The notes beneath the pieces were generated by a model. It had not been told where the DNA came from. It made no database searches and worked only from the letters and a program-made list of their open reading frames with translations. The translations under genes were made by a program, and so were the position numbers. This document shows, piece after piece, positions 1 to 7,857 of a stretch of DNA of 41,749 bases. How positions within the stretch are numbered: the stretch's first letter is position 1; the number at the start of each line of letters is the position of its first letter. The stretch comes from Bacillota bacterium (lineage in GTDB: Bacteria > Bacillota > Clostridia > Peptostreptococcales > Anaerovoracaceae), in the NCBI GenBank assembly GCA_016293805.1, contig JAEDDI010000015.1, positions 1-41,749 on the forward strand, given 5' to 3'.

Positions 1-18
1 AAGGGTTTTACCCGTCTG

Positions 19-948
19 TTAAAAACCACGCGTTTGACGCGTGGTTCGTTTTTGCGCAATTTTCCCCTGCCATGTATCCCTTCTTCGCATTTCATTATGT
101 ATCGTGTTCAGAATTGTCCTTTTTCTGTAGCTCCATTCAGGTGCTATCAGTATGGGCCTTGGTGCATCTGCTGATAGTCTGTGTATCGTTATATCGTCAG
201 GTACAAGTTCAAGGGCTGAAATTACAAGATCGGCATATTCTTCTATGGAGTTAAACGGGATATACCCCGGGTCTGTTTCGGCAAGTCTTGAGTTTTTTAC
301 AACATTAAGCATATGGAATTTGATGCCGAAAGGATGAAGCGACGCGACATATCTGACAGAATCGAGCATGTCATCTCTTGTCTCTCCCGGTATTCCGAAT
401 ATCAGGTGGACAACAGTCCTTATGCCGGCCTTGTCAAGTCTTTCAAATGTTTCTTCGAATACCGAAAGAGGATAGCATCTGTTGATGAATTCCGCAGTTT
501 TGTCATGCATTGTCTGAAGACCAAGTTCCACCCAGAGGAATGTTTTTTCGTTAATTTCTTTCAGAAGGTCAAGTGCTTCATCTGAAATACAGTCTGGCCT
601 TGTTGCGACTGCAAGCCCCACAACACCTTTGTGTTCCAGCGCACTGTAGTACTTTTCTCTCAGAACACCTGCAGGAGCATATGTATTTGTGTGGTTCTGA
701 AAATATGCGATATAGTCAGCATCAGGCCATTTGTCACTCAGAAGTCTGATCTGCTGGCTGATTGTACCCGCAAAGTGCCCTGTTCCGTTATCTGCACAGA
801 ATATGCAGCCTCCAGTTCCCTTGGTACCGTCTCTGTTGGGACATGTAAATCCACCCTCAAGTGACAGCTTTATAATCTTTTTGCCGAATTTTTCTTTCAG
901 ATATGTACCTATCTGATTCATCCTGTTCTGGTTGAAATTGTTGGCCAT
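19..948 (-). CDS. YhcC-type radical SAM protein (TIGR01212 family)
   Basis: Predicted radical SAM enzyme of the TIGR01212/YhcC family; the substrate of this family is not well established. The N-terminal region has GGFTCPNRDG followed by GGCIFC, giving the cysteine arrangement that binds the [4Fe-4S] cluster in this family (Cys about 36, 48 and 51). Motifs such as ATRPDCISDE, WVELGLQTMHD and HLIFGIPGET are typical of the TIM-barrel core. Length of 309 residues is normal. The start is the ATG at 948, preceded on the minus strand by an AGAGGA ribosome binding site. It is divergent from queH. The last nine residues (RTTRQTRGF) are encoded by a palindromic repeat that recurs at the other end of the window, so the natural C-terminus may have been altered. 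Family assignment is firm; substrate is unknown. Confidence 0.88.
   Translation of the reverse strand: MANNFNQNRMNQIGTYLKEKFGKKIIKLSLEGGFTCPNRDGTKGTGGCIFCADNGTGHFAGTISQQIRLLSDKWPDADYIAYFQNHTNTYAPAGVLREKYYSALEHKGVVGLAVATRPDCISDEALDLLKEINEKTFLWVELGLQTMHDKTAEFINRCYPLSVFEETFERLDKAGIRTVVHLIFGIPGETRDDMLDSVRYVASLHPFGIKFHMLNVVKNSRLAETDPGYIPFNSIEEYADLVISALELVPDDITIHRLSADAPRPILIAPEWSYRKRTILNTIHNEMRRRDTWQGKIAQKRTTRQTRGF
22..47. repeat. 26-bp palindromic repeat, copy 1 (REP-like)
   Basis: A 9-bp perfect inverted repeat (AACCACGCG / CGCGTGGTT, 24-32 and 38-46) surrounds the 5-base loop TTTGA. Each arm junction makes an ACGCGT hexamer. Positions 22-47 are identical to 41708-41733, in the same orientation. 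On the minus strand the hairpin is followed by five T residues, so it could terminate the radical SAM transcript, although it lies inside the end of that reading frame. Confidence 0.7.
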
Positions 949-985
949 TATTGTTCCTCTTTATATTTCTTTGACATCGGTTATA

Positions 986-994
986 TGATATAAT
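986..994 (+). promoter_or_regulatory. Extended -10 promoter for the queH-priA operon
   Basis: TGATATAAT is an extended -10 element (TG at 986-987, TATAAT at 989-994). Transcription would start near 1001. The same nine bases precede several other operons in this window. A perfect TTGACA at 971-976 is only 12 bases from TATAAT, too close to be its -35 partner. Confidence 0.5.
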
Positions 995-1029
995 AAATAT
1001 GTATGTTTAGCAATAATTCGGAGAAATAC

Positions 1030-1686
1030 ATGAATAAAAAAGTATATGGAAGAACTCTGTGCCCATGCAGTGATGAGATTGCTGCAGGCAGTATGGATTC
1101 AGGAATGAACCTCAGGCTTGAAAGACCGTCTCTTCTTCTTCACAGCTGCTGCGGACCATGCAGTACAGCTGTTCTTGAGAGGCTTGTTGATGATTACAAT
1201 GTTACTGTTTATTTCTATAATCCGAATATAACAGATGAGGCAGAGTACAGAGCAAGACTTGATGCACAGAAACAGGTAATCTCCTATTTCAACAGCAGCA
1301 GGTTTCTCATGGAACCTGTAGGACTCATAGAAGGGGAGTACTGCCCCGTTGATTATTTTGATAAAGTGAAAGGTTTTGAGAATGAGCCGGAAGGCGGTGC
1401 AAGATGTTCTCTGTGCTTTGAGATGAGACTTCGCGCATCCGCAGAATGTGCACTGCAGAGGGGATTCGAGATGTTTGCGACTACACTCACTGTGAGTCCT
1501 CACAAGAACTACAGGATTATCTCTGCCATAGGGAACAGTATTTCAGAAGAAATGAAGGTTGGATATCTTGACATGGATTTCAAGAAGAAGGCCGGATTTC
1601 AGAGGAGTGTTGAGCTTTCGAAGGAGATAGGACTTTACCGTCAGAATTATTGTGGATGCGAGTTTTCAAAGTGGTTTTTGAAATAG
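1030..1686 (+). CDS. queH: Epoxyqueuosine reductase QueH
   Basis: QueH reduces epoxyqueuosine to queuosine in tRNA wobble position 34, the last step of queuosine synthesis in organisms without QueG. The family cysteines are present: HSCCGPC (Cys 40, 41 and 44), then CSLC and YCGC further on, which bind the [4Fe-4S] cluster and the second iron site. The start is placed at 1030 because GGAGA sits at 1020-1024. The in-frame ATG at 1003 has no such site and would begin almost at the predicted transcription start. The resulting 218-residue protein carries about 30 residues ahead of the usual QueH start, including an extra CPC. It opens a long co-directional block and is followed 12 bases later by priA. 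Confidence 0.9.
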   Translation: MNKKVYGRTLCPCSDEIAAGSMDSGMNLRLERPSLLLHSCCGPCSTAVLERLVDDYNVTVYFYNPNITDEAEYRARLDAQKQVISYFNSSRFLMEPVGLIEGEYCPVDYFDKVKGFENEPEGGARCSLCFEMRLRASAECALQRGFEMFATTLTVSPHKNYRIISAIGNSISEEMKVGYLDMDFKKKAGFQRSVELSKEIGLYRQNYCGCEFSKWFLK

Positions 1687-1698
1687 GGAAGGAAGCTT

Positions 1699-3681
1699 TT
1701 GAAATATCTGGATATAGTTGTTGATAATAAGGCAAGGGCGACTGACTGCTTTTACACATATACATGTGATGATGACAGCATCAGGATAGGACAGAAGGTA
1801 TATGTTACATTCGGAAGAAGCAGAAAACCCAGAGCCGGATATGTTTTTGCCATTCATGACAGTTACGGCGGGGATTATAATCTCAAGCCGATAGAGTATG
1901 CTGATGATGATATATGTCTTGGTGAAGAGATTGTACGCACCTGCATCTGGATGAAGTCCAGATACGTAATACGTTATATAGATGCTGTTAAATGTTTCAT
2001 ACCTCCGGCAGGCAGGCCGGCGGATACGGCGAGCGGGGAAAAGTCAGTAACAGCAAAAGAAGAAAAAAGGAAACTGACAGAAGAGCAGCAGCTGGCATTT
2101 GATGAGATAAGTGCTGCTATGGACCGGGGCAGAAGAGAAATATTTCTCGTTCACGGCGTAACATCATCCGGGAAGACAGAAGTATATATGCATGCAATCG
2201 ATAAGGCTCTTGCTGATGGAAAGACTGCTGTGATGATGGTGCCTGAGGTTGCACTTACCAGGGAAATAATCAGGAGATTTGAAAAAAGGTTCGGAAGTGA
2301 TGAGATAGCTGTAATTCACTACAGGATGAGTAAATCCAAAAGAACTGAAACATGGCATAAGATCAGGCAAGGTCAAAAAAGAATAGTAATCGGTGCAAGG
2401 TCTGCAGTGTTTGCACCCCTGGATAATATTGGAATTATAATACTCGATGAAGAGCATGAATCAACGTATAAATCCGATATGACGCCCAAATATGATGCTC
2501 TTGATGTGGCGGTAAAACGTGCCGGTGAGTACGGCTCGGTTGTTGTTCTGGGCAGCGCAACGCCCTCTGTTGTATCATCATACCGTGCAGAACAGGGAAT
2601 ATACAAAAAGATTGAACTCAGGAAGAGATACAATGACAACAGACTTCCTTTTGTTGAAGTGACAGATATGGAAAAAGAGCGCAGAGGCGGAAATTTCTCA
2701 ATGTTCAGCAATGTGCTCTATGAAAGGATAAATGAGAATCTGAGAGAGGGAAGACAGGTTATTCTGTTTCTCAACAGAAGAGGATTTTCAACATATTTAA
2801 GCTGTGATTCCTGCGGGCATGTGATGAAATGCCCGGACTGCGGCATATCGCTTACTTATCATAAGGATATAGGGAAGATTAAGTGTCACTACTGCGGCAG
2901 AACCTTCACAGTACCGAGGAGATGTCCGGACTGCGGCAATCCTCTCTCATACAGAGGAACAGGCACACAAAAACTTGAAGATGAAGTGGCAGAACTGTTT
3001 CCTGATGCTGTATATGACAGACTGGATTTCGATGTTGCAAGCAGAAAGGGTGCATCCGAAAAGGTGCTTTCAGACTTCAGGAAAGGAAAGACGGATATAC
3101 TGATTGGAACACAGATGATAGCCAAGGGCCTTGATTTTGATAATGTGGGTCTGGTCGGTATAATGTCGGCTGACAATGAGCTTAATATACCGGATTACAG
3201 ATCTGCCGAGAGAACTTTCCAGCTTATTACACAGGCAGCAGGACGGGCAGGACGCGGTGACTACAGAGGCCGTGTTGTAATTCAGAGTTTCATGTGTGAT
3301 AATTATGCTGTAAAGTACGCTGCTGCTAACGATTATGAGAGCTTCTGCAGGGAGGAGCTTTCAATCAGAAAAATGATGGATTATCCTCCATATACGGACT
3401 TAATCAAGCTTCTGTTTACAGGCAGAACAGAGGAGGAAACATCAGAGTTGGCCGGAAGATGCTGTGAATATATAAAAAACAGAATCTCTTCTGTCAGGAT
3501 ATATAATCCGCAGCCCTCGCCTGTAAGCAGAATCAGGGAAGTCTACAGATATCAGACAATAATTAAATGTCCAAAGGGGAAGAGAAGACAGTACCTTGCA
3601 GTGATTGAGGAACTTATTAATATGAACAGGAATAAAAGCGTTAATATTGTAGTGGATGTTAATCCATATAGTTTCGTTTGA
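1699..3681 (+). CDS. priA: Primosomal protein N' (replication restart helicase PriA)
   Basis: PriA is the superfamily 2 helicase that reloads the replisome at stalled forks. The start is TTG at 1699 behind a strong GGGAAGGAAG site. Residues 1-105 resemble the 3' DNA-binding domain (FGRSRKPRAGYV, FIPPAG). The helicase core begins near residue 130 with LTEEQQLAFDEI, Walker A GVTSSGKTEVY (about 153-163) and the DEEH box (about 250). Eight zinc-binding cysteines run from about 369 to 414 (CDSCG, CPDCG, CHYCG, CPDCG). At 660 residues it is about 70 shorter than E. coli PriA. The deficit falls between the DNA-binding domain and the helicase, where the winged-helix domain should be. It is tightly linked to def and fmt, a common Clostridia order. 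Confidence 0.95.
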   Translation: MKYLDIVVDNKARATDCFYTYTCDDDSIRIGQKVYVTFGRSRKPRAGYVFAIHDSYGGDYNLKPIEYADDDICLGEEIVRTCIWMKSRYVIRYIDAVKCFIPPAGRPADTASGEKSVTAKEEKRKLTEEQQLAFDEISAAMDRGRREIFLVHGVTSSGKTEVYMHAIDKALADGKTAVMMVPEVALTREIIRRFEKRFGSDEIAVIHYRMSKSKRTETWHKIRQGQKRIVIGARSAVFAPLDNIGIIILDEEHESTYKSDMTPKYDALDVAVKRAGEYGSVVVLGSATPSVVSSYRAEQGIYKKIELRKRYNDNRLPFVEVTDMEKERRGGNFSMFSNVLYERINENLREGRQVILFLNRRGFSTYLSCDSCGHVMKCPDCGISLTYHKDIGKIKCHYCGRTFTVPRRCPDCGNPLSYRGTGTQKLEDEVAELFPDAVYDRLDFDVASRKGASEKVLSDFRKGKTDILIGTQMIAKGLDFDNVGLVGIMSADNELNIPDYRSAERTFQLITQAAGRAGRGDYRGRVVIQSFMCDNYAVKYAAANDYESFCREELSIRKMMDYPPYTDLIKLLFTGRTEEETSELAGRCCEYIKNRISSVRIYNPQPSPVSRIREVYRYQTIIKCPKGKRRQYLAVIEELINMNRNKSVNIVVDVNPYSFV

Positions 3682-3696
3682 TGGAGGTTTATATAT

Positions 3697-4179
3697 ATGG
3701 CGTTAAGAAATATAGTTAAAGAAGGGGACGAAATTCTCAGAAAAGAATGCAGAATTATTGATCCTGTAACAGACAGAACAAGGACAATGCTGGATGATAT
3801 GCTTGAGACCATGAGAGAGTCTGCAGGAGTCGGCATTGCAGCCCCGCAGGTGGGAGTAATGAGAAGAGCCTTTATTATAGAGCCGGAGCCTGGCGAAGTA
3901 ACAGAGTTCATAAATCCCGTAGTGCTTGAATCATCCGGAAGTCAGATCTGCACTGAAGGCTGTCTTAGCGTTCCAGGCAGATTTGGGGAAGTTGAAAGAC
4001 CTGAATATGTAAAAGTTAAGGCTCTTGACAGGAACGGAGAAGAGTTTGAAATAGAACTCAGCGGATTTCCTGCTGTTGTTTTCAGCCATGAAAACGATCA
4101 TCTCAGCGGAGTACTGTTCATAGATAAGGCTGTTAATCTGAGAGATGAATCCGAGATTGAAGAAGAGGAGATGGAGTAG
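3697..4179 (+). CDS. def: Peptide deformylase
   Basis: Removes the formyl group from the N-terminal methionine of new proteins. All three family motifs are visible: GVGIAAPQVG, EGCLSVPG (metal-binding Cys) and HENDHLSGVLF (HExxH with two metal-binding His and the catalytic Glu). Length of 160 residues is typical of the bacterial enzyme. The acidic C-terminal tail (EIEEEEME) carries no motif. ATG at 3697 follows a GGAGG site. The gene lies between priA and fmt, so the enzyme that adds the formyl group and the one that removes it are made together. Confidence 0.97.
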   Translation: MALRNIVKEGDEILRKECRIIDPVTDRTRTMLDDMLETMRESAGVGIAAPQVGVMRRAFIIEPEPGEVTEFINPVVLESSGSQICTEGCLSVPGRFGEVERPEYVKVKALDRNGEEFEIELSGFPAVVFSHENDHLSGVLFIDKAVNLRDESEIEEEEME

Positions 4180-4182
4180 ATT

Positions 4183-5121
4183 ATGAAGGTAGTGTATATG
4201 GGTACACCGGAGTTTGCTGTTTTGCCTCTTGAGAGAATATCCGGCAGATTTGAAGTCGGATATGCTGTGACTTCTCAGGATAAACCCAGAAACAGAGGAA
4301 AGAAGCTTCAGTTCACTCCAGTCAAAGAGAAGGCGATTGAACTTGGTATCGAGGTGCTGCAGCCTGATAAAATAAAGGGAAATACAGAATTTATCAACAC
4401 GCTCAGGGAATACGATCCCGATGTTATAGTTGTTGCGGCTTACGGAAAACTTCTCCCTAAGGAAATACTGGAACTTCCAAGATTTGGGTGCATCAATATC
4501 CATGCATCGCTTCTTCCGAGGCACAGAGGCGCCGCACCTATACAGAACAGCATTCTCATGGGAGATGAGAAGACAGGCGTGACAATAATGAGGATGGCTG
4601 AAGGTCTTGATACGGGCAATATGATATTAAAGGCTGAAACAGAGACGGCAAACAAGACAAGCGGAATGCTTCATGATGAGCTTTCTGCCATAGGAAGTGA
4701 ATTGGTAGTTGAAGTGCTTGATGCAATGGAGAGAGGCGAAACTATAAATGAGGAAGTTCAGGATGAAAGCCTGTCATGCTACGCTCCGATGATATTCAAA
4801 AAAGATGGAGAAATAGATTTCACACTCTCCGCTGAGGAGATAGAGAGAAAGACACGTGCGTTCGATCCGTGGCCGGGAGCATATACCTATCTGGGTGAAG
4901 AACAGTTTAAGATATGGGAGGCAGATGTCATAGGAGAAGAAACTGATGCCGCCCCGGGAACAGTATTATCATCAGATGCATCGGGCATAAGGATTGCAGC
5001 CGGAAAGGGGATAATCAGCGCCAGGATTATACAGGTTCCAGGCAGGAAAAGAACCCCGGTGTCTGAATATATTAAAGGAAACAGTATAGCTGCGGGAACT
5101 GTACTGGGTAAGGAGAATTAA
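4183..5121 (+). CDS. fmt: Methionyl-tRNA formyltransferase
   Basis: Transfers a formyl group from 10-formyltetrahydrofolate to Met-tRNA(fMet). The 312-residue protein has the family start (KVVYMGTPEFAV), the catalytic region with INIHASLLPRHRGAAPIQ (Asn and His of the formyl-transfer site), TGVTIMRMAEGLDTG, and a C-terminal tRNA-binding domain beginning near residue 205 (KDGEIDF). It starts 3 bases after the def stop codon, so translation is probably coupled. Confidence 0.97.
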   Translation: MKVVYMGTPEFAVLPLERISGRFEVGYAVTSQDKPRNRGKKLQFTPVKEKAIELGIEVLQPDKIKGNTEFINTLREYDPDVIVVAAYGKLLPKEILELPRFGCINIHASLLPRHRGAAPIQNSILMGDEKTGVTIMRMAEGLDTGNMILKAETETANKTSGMLHDELSAIGSELVVEVLDAMERGETINEEVQDESLSCYAPMIFKKDGEIDFTLSAEEIERKTRAFDPWPGAYTYLGEEQFKIWEADVIGEETDAAPGTVLSSDASGIRIAAGKGIISARIIQVPGRKRTPVSEYIKGNSIAAGTVLGKEN

Positions 5122-5123
5122 TT

Positions 5124-5816
5124 ATGTATGGATGGAGTTATGTACTTGTTGTTTTTGCCTGCATATTCACATTCTGGGCGCAGCTTAAAGTAAGCAGAGC
5201 ATATGGCAGATACAGCAGAGTACCGAACAGAAGGGGTATAACAGGAGCCCAGGCGGCAGGAATGATTATGAGGGCAAACGGTATTGATGTTCCGGTGGAA
5301 GTTATTCCAGGCAAGCTTTCTGATCATTTTGATCCTTCGGCAAATGTGCTGAGACTGTCAAGTGAGGTTGCAAACGGTTCAACAGTTGCATCAGTTGCGA
5401 TTGCAGCACATGAAGTCGGGCATGCGCTTCAGCATGCTGAAGATTATACACCGATAAAGATCAGAGGAGCAATTGTTCCCGTCGTGAACATCTCATCAAA
5501 GCTTGCATGGCCGCTTATTGTTCTTGGAATTATTCTTTCAGCTGCAGGCAGAGCGGATGGAATCGGCGATACGGTTCTTCTGATTGGAATAATACTGTTT
5601 GCTGCGGTGGTGGCTTTTCATATGGTGACTCTGCCGGTCGAGCTGAATGCCAGCAGAAGGGCACTTGCCCAGCTTGAGGCTGCAGATATTGTATTTGAAG
5701 ATGAAACGAAGGGTGCACGCCGGGTGCTTAAGGCGGCTGCAATGACATATCTTGCGGCACTGGCTGTTGCACTTGCACAGTTAATTAGACTTCTTGTTAT
5801 TAGAGGGGAGGACTGA
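5124..5816 (+). CDS. Membrane zinc metallopeptidase, YugP-like
   Basis: Member of the zinc-dependent neutral protease family that includes B. subtilis YugP (Pfam Zn_peptidase_2). The active-site motif HEVGH (within AAHEVGHALQHAE, near residue 98) provides the metal-binding His residues and catalytic Glu. There is an N-terminal membrane segment (residues 4-20) and hydrophobic segments at about 120-165 and near the C-terminus (AALAVALAQLIRLLVI), so it is an integral membrane protein. Members often sit between fmt and rsmB in Clostridia, as here, but the substrate is not known. It begins 2 bases after the fmt stop. Confidence 0.88.
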   Translation: MYGWSYVLVVFACIFTFWAQLKVSRAYGRYSRVPNRRGITGAQAAGMIMRANGIDVPVEVIPGKLSDHFDPSANVLRLSSEVANGSTVASVAIAAHEVGHALQHAEDYTPIKIRGAIVPVVNISSKLAWPLIVLGIILSAAGRADGIGDTVLLIGIILFAAVVAFHMVTLPVELNASRRALAQLEAADIVFEDETKGARRVLKAAAMTYLAALAVALAQLIRLLVIRGED

Positions 5817-5817
5817 C

Positions 5818-7104
5818 ATGGATAAGAACAGAAAAACAGCATATAACGCACTTGTTGATATTGAATCTAAAAAATCATATTCAAACCTTGCACTGAATCA
5901 TCACATAATTGTGGGAAAACCCTCATCACCTGCCTTCGTAAGAGAACTTGTATACGGGGTACTGGAGAATAAAATGCTGCTTGACTACATTATCGATCAG
6001 CTTGTTCCATCCGGAGCAGCCAAGCTTCGCATCAGTGAACTGACTATTCTAAGGATGGGAATCTATCAGCTGGGGTATATGAACAGCGTACCTGAATACG
6101 CAGCTGTAAATGAAAGCGTTAATCTTGCCAAGAGATTCACATCGGGCAAGAAGGGCTTTGTAAACGGAGTGCTCAGAGCATATATAAGAGAGAAATTCAC
6201 AATCAAGCTACCCGACAGAAACGAAGATGAATTGAGATATCTTTCAGTCAGGTATTCATATGAACCGTGGATAATCAGTCTGTGGCTGGAACAGTATGAT
6301 GCTGAATTTGTTGAGGAACTTCTCGCAGCCGGAAATGAAACACCTGAGATGGTTATTCGTATGAACTGGCTCAAGACAGTAAAGAGCGATCTTATGGCAA
6401 GACTTGAGAAAAAGGGATACAAGGTCAAAAACGGCAGACTTTGCCAGAATGCAATTATAGTAGAGGGACCGGAAATACTTGGCAACAGTATCTATGAAGA
6501 GGGATATTACTCCATTCAGGATGAGGCGTCCATGCTTACAAGTGAAAAACTCAATCCGCAGAAGGGTGATTTTGTAATAGACGTATGTGCGGCACCGGGA
6601 GGAAAAACTCTTGCGATAGCCGAGAGAATGGATAACAAGGGAACAATTCTGGCATCAGATATATACAAGAGAAAACTTGAGCTTATAGACAGAGAGGCAA
6701 AGAGACTCGGTGTTGAGAATATAACATTAAGAACCTGGGATGCAACAAGAGTAGATTCAGAACTTATAGGCAAGGCAGACAGAGTGCTGTGCGATGTTCC
6801 TTGTTCGGGTCTTGGAGTGGTAAGAAGAAAACCTGAAATAAAGTACAAGAGATATACCAGGGAAATGGAGCTTCTTACAGTAAAGCAGAGATCGATACTC
6901 GAGGCGTCATCAAAGTATGTAAAGATGGGCGGAACCATCGTATACAGCACATGCACCATTAACAAGTATGAAAACGACAGAGTTGTAAACGACTTCCTGG
7001 CAAAATACAAGGAATTTGAGGAAATTGAAAGAAAACAGCTGTTTCCTAATGTGGATGGAACCGATGGCTTCTTCTATTGTGTAATGAGGAGAAAAACATT
7101 CTAA
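5818..7104 (+). CDS. rsmB: 16S rRNA (cytosine-967-C5)-methyltransferase RsmB
   Basis: Methylates C967 of 16S rRNA. An N-terminal NusB-like helical domain (about 1-130) is followed by a SAM-dependent methyltransferase domain with VCAAPGGKT (SAM binding), DVPCSGLGVVRRKPEIK (motif IV Cys) and YSTCTINKYEND (motif VI Cys, the nucleophile). The start is the ATG at 5818 because GGGGAGG lies just upstream; an in-frame TTG at 5794 would overlap the protease gene and lacks a site. The product is 428 residues. In many Clostridia rlmN comes next; here stp follows directly after 12 bases. Confidence 0.94.
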   Translation: MDKNRKTAYNALVDIESKKSYSNLALNHHIIVGKPSSPAFVRELVYGVLENKMLLDYIIDQLVPSGAAKLRISELTILRMGIYQLGYMNSVPEYAAVNESVNLAKRFTSGKKGFVNGVLRAYIREKFTIKLPDRNEDELRYLSVRYSYEPWIISLWLEQYDAEFVEELLAAGNETPEMVIRMNWLKTVKSDLMARLEKKGYKVKNGRLCQNAIIVEGPEILGNSIYEEGYYSIQDEASMLTSEKLNPQKGDFVIDVCAAPGGKTLAIAERMDNKGTILASDIYKRKLELIDREAKRLGVENITLRTWDATRVDSELIGKADRVLCDVPCSGLGVVRRKPEIKYKRYTREMELLTVKQRSILEASSKYVKMGGTIVYSTCTINKYENDRVVNDFLAKYKEFEEIERKQLFPNVDGTDGFFYCVMRRKTF

Positions 7105-7116
7105 AGAGGTAGAGAA

Positions 7117-7848
7117 ATGCTGCAGATTGGATATAGAACGCATAAGGGCGTAGTGCGAACACACAATGAGGATGCCTGCTTCATACTGCCTGAGAAGGAT
7201 ATATATATCGTTGCAGACGGTGTGGGCGGCAGGTCTGCGGGTGAAGTGGCTTCCAGAACATGCGTGTACGAGATAACACAGTATGTTAACCGAAACAGCC
7301 TGCCAGAATATGCGACTGCAATAATGGTAAGAGATTATCTGAAAGACTGTATTGTCAAAGTCAATGATATAATATACAGCAGGGAACTTGAGAGTGAAGA
7401 AGGTCAGGGAATGGCTACAACTCTTGTTCTGTGCTGTGTCAGGGGAAATTATGCATATATAGGTCATGTGGGGGACAGCAGAGCGTATATTCTGAGAAAC
7501 GGCAAGCTTATTCAGATTACAGAAGATCATACGTATGTCAATGCTCTTTTGCAGGCGGGTGTCATTTCGTCTGAAGAGGCGCGCACACATGAAAAACGTC
7601 ATATGATTACAAGAGCTGTCGGTGCAGAGAAGGATATAAAGCCTGATTTCAAGCAGGTTGAAATCAGAGAGGGTGATATAATACTGCTGTGTACTGATGG
7701 TCTTACAGGTGAGGTGGATGATGAGAGAATTGCCCAGATCCTCTCTGAAGACGGTATAACTATGGCACAGGCATCAGACAGGCTTATTAAAGAAGCAAAT
7801 GATGCAGGTGGGAATGATAATGTTACGGCTATATGTCTTAGAGTTTAG
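7117..7848 (+). CDS. stp: PP2C-family Ser/Thr protein phosphatase (Stp/PrpC)
   Basis: Cytosolic, metal-dependent phosphatase that reverses phosphorylation by the PASTA kinase encoded next to it. The 243-residue protein has the full set of PP2C motifs: THKGVVRTHNEDA near the N-terminus, VADGVGGRSAGEVAS (metal-binding Asp), GHVGDSRAYILRNGKL, LCTDGLTGEVDD and GGNDNVTAICL at the C-terminus. It lies 9 bases before the kinase, the standard phosphatase-kinase pair. Confidence 0.95.
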   Translation: MLQIGYRTHKGVVRTHNEDACFILPEKDIYIVADGVGGRSAGEVASRTCVYEITQYVNRNSLPEYATAIMVRDYLKDCIVKVNDIIYSRELESEEGQGMATTLVLCCVRGNYAYIGHVGDSRAYILRNGKLIQITEDHTYVNALLQAGVISSEEARTHEKRHMITRAVGAEKDIKPDFKQVEIREGDIILLCTDGLTGEVDDERIAQILSEDGITMAQASDRLIKEANDAGGNDNVTAICLRV

Positions 7849-7857
7849 GAGGAGCAG

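Noticed and set aside
971..976. Perfect TTGACA as the -35 box of the queH promoter
   Set aside because: Only 12 bases separate it from TATAAT; at 17 bases the -10 candidate (TAAATA) is poor. The extended -10 alone is the better explanation.
6516..7010. Long antisense open frame (164 residues) opposite rsmB
   Set aside because: It is a mirror of the coding frame of rsmB: low-complexity Ser/Phe/Leu composition, no ribosome binding site, and rsmB shows all catalytic motifs on the other strand.
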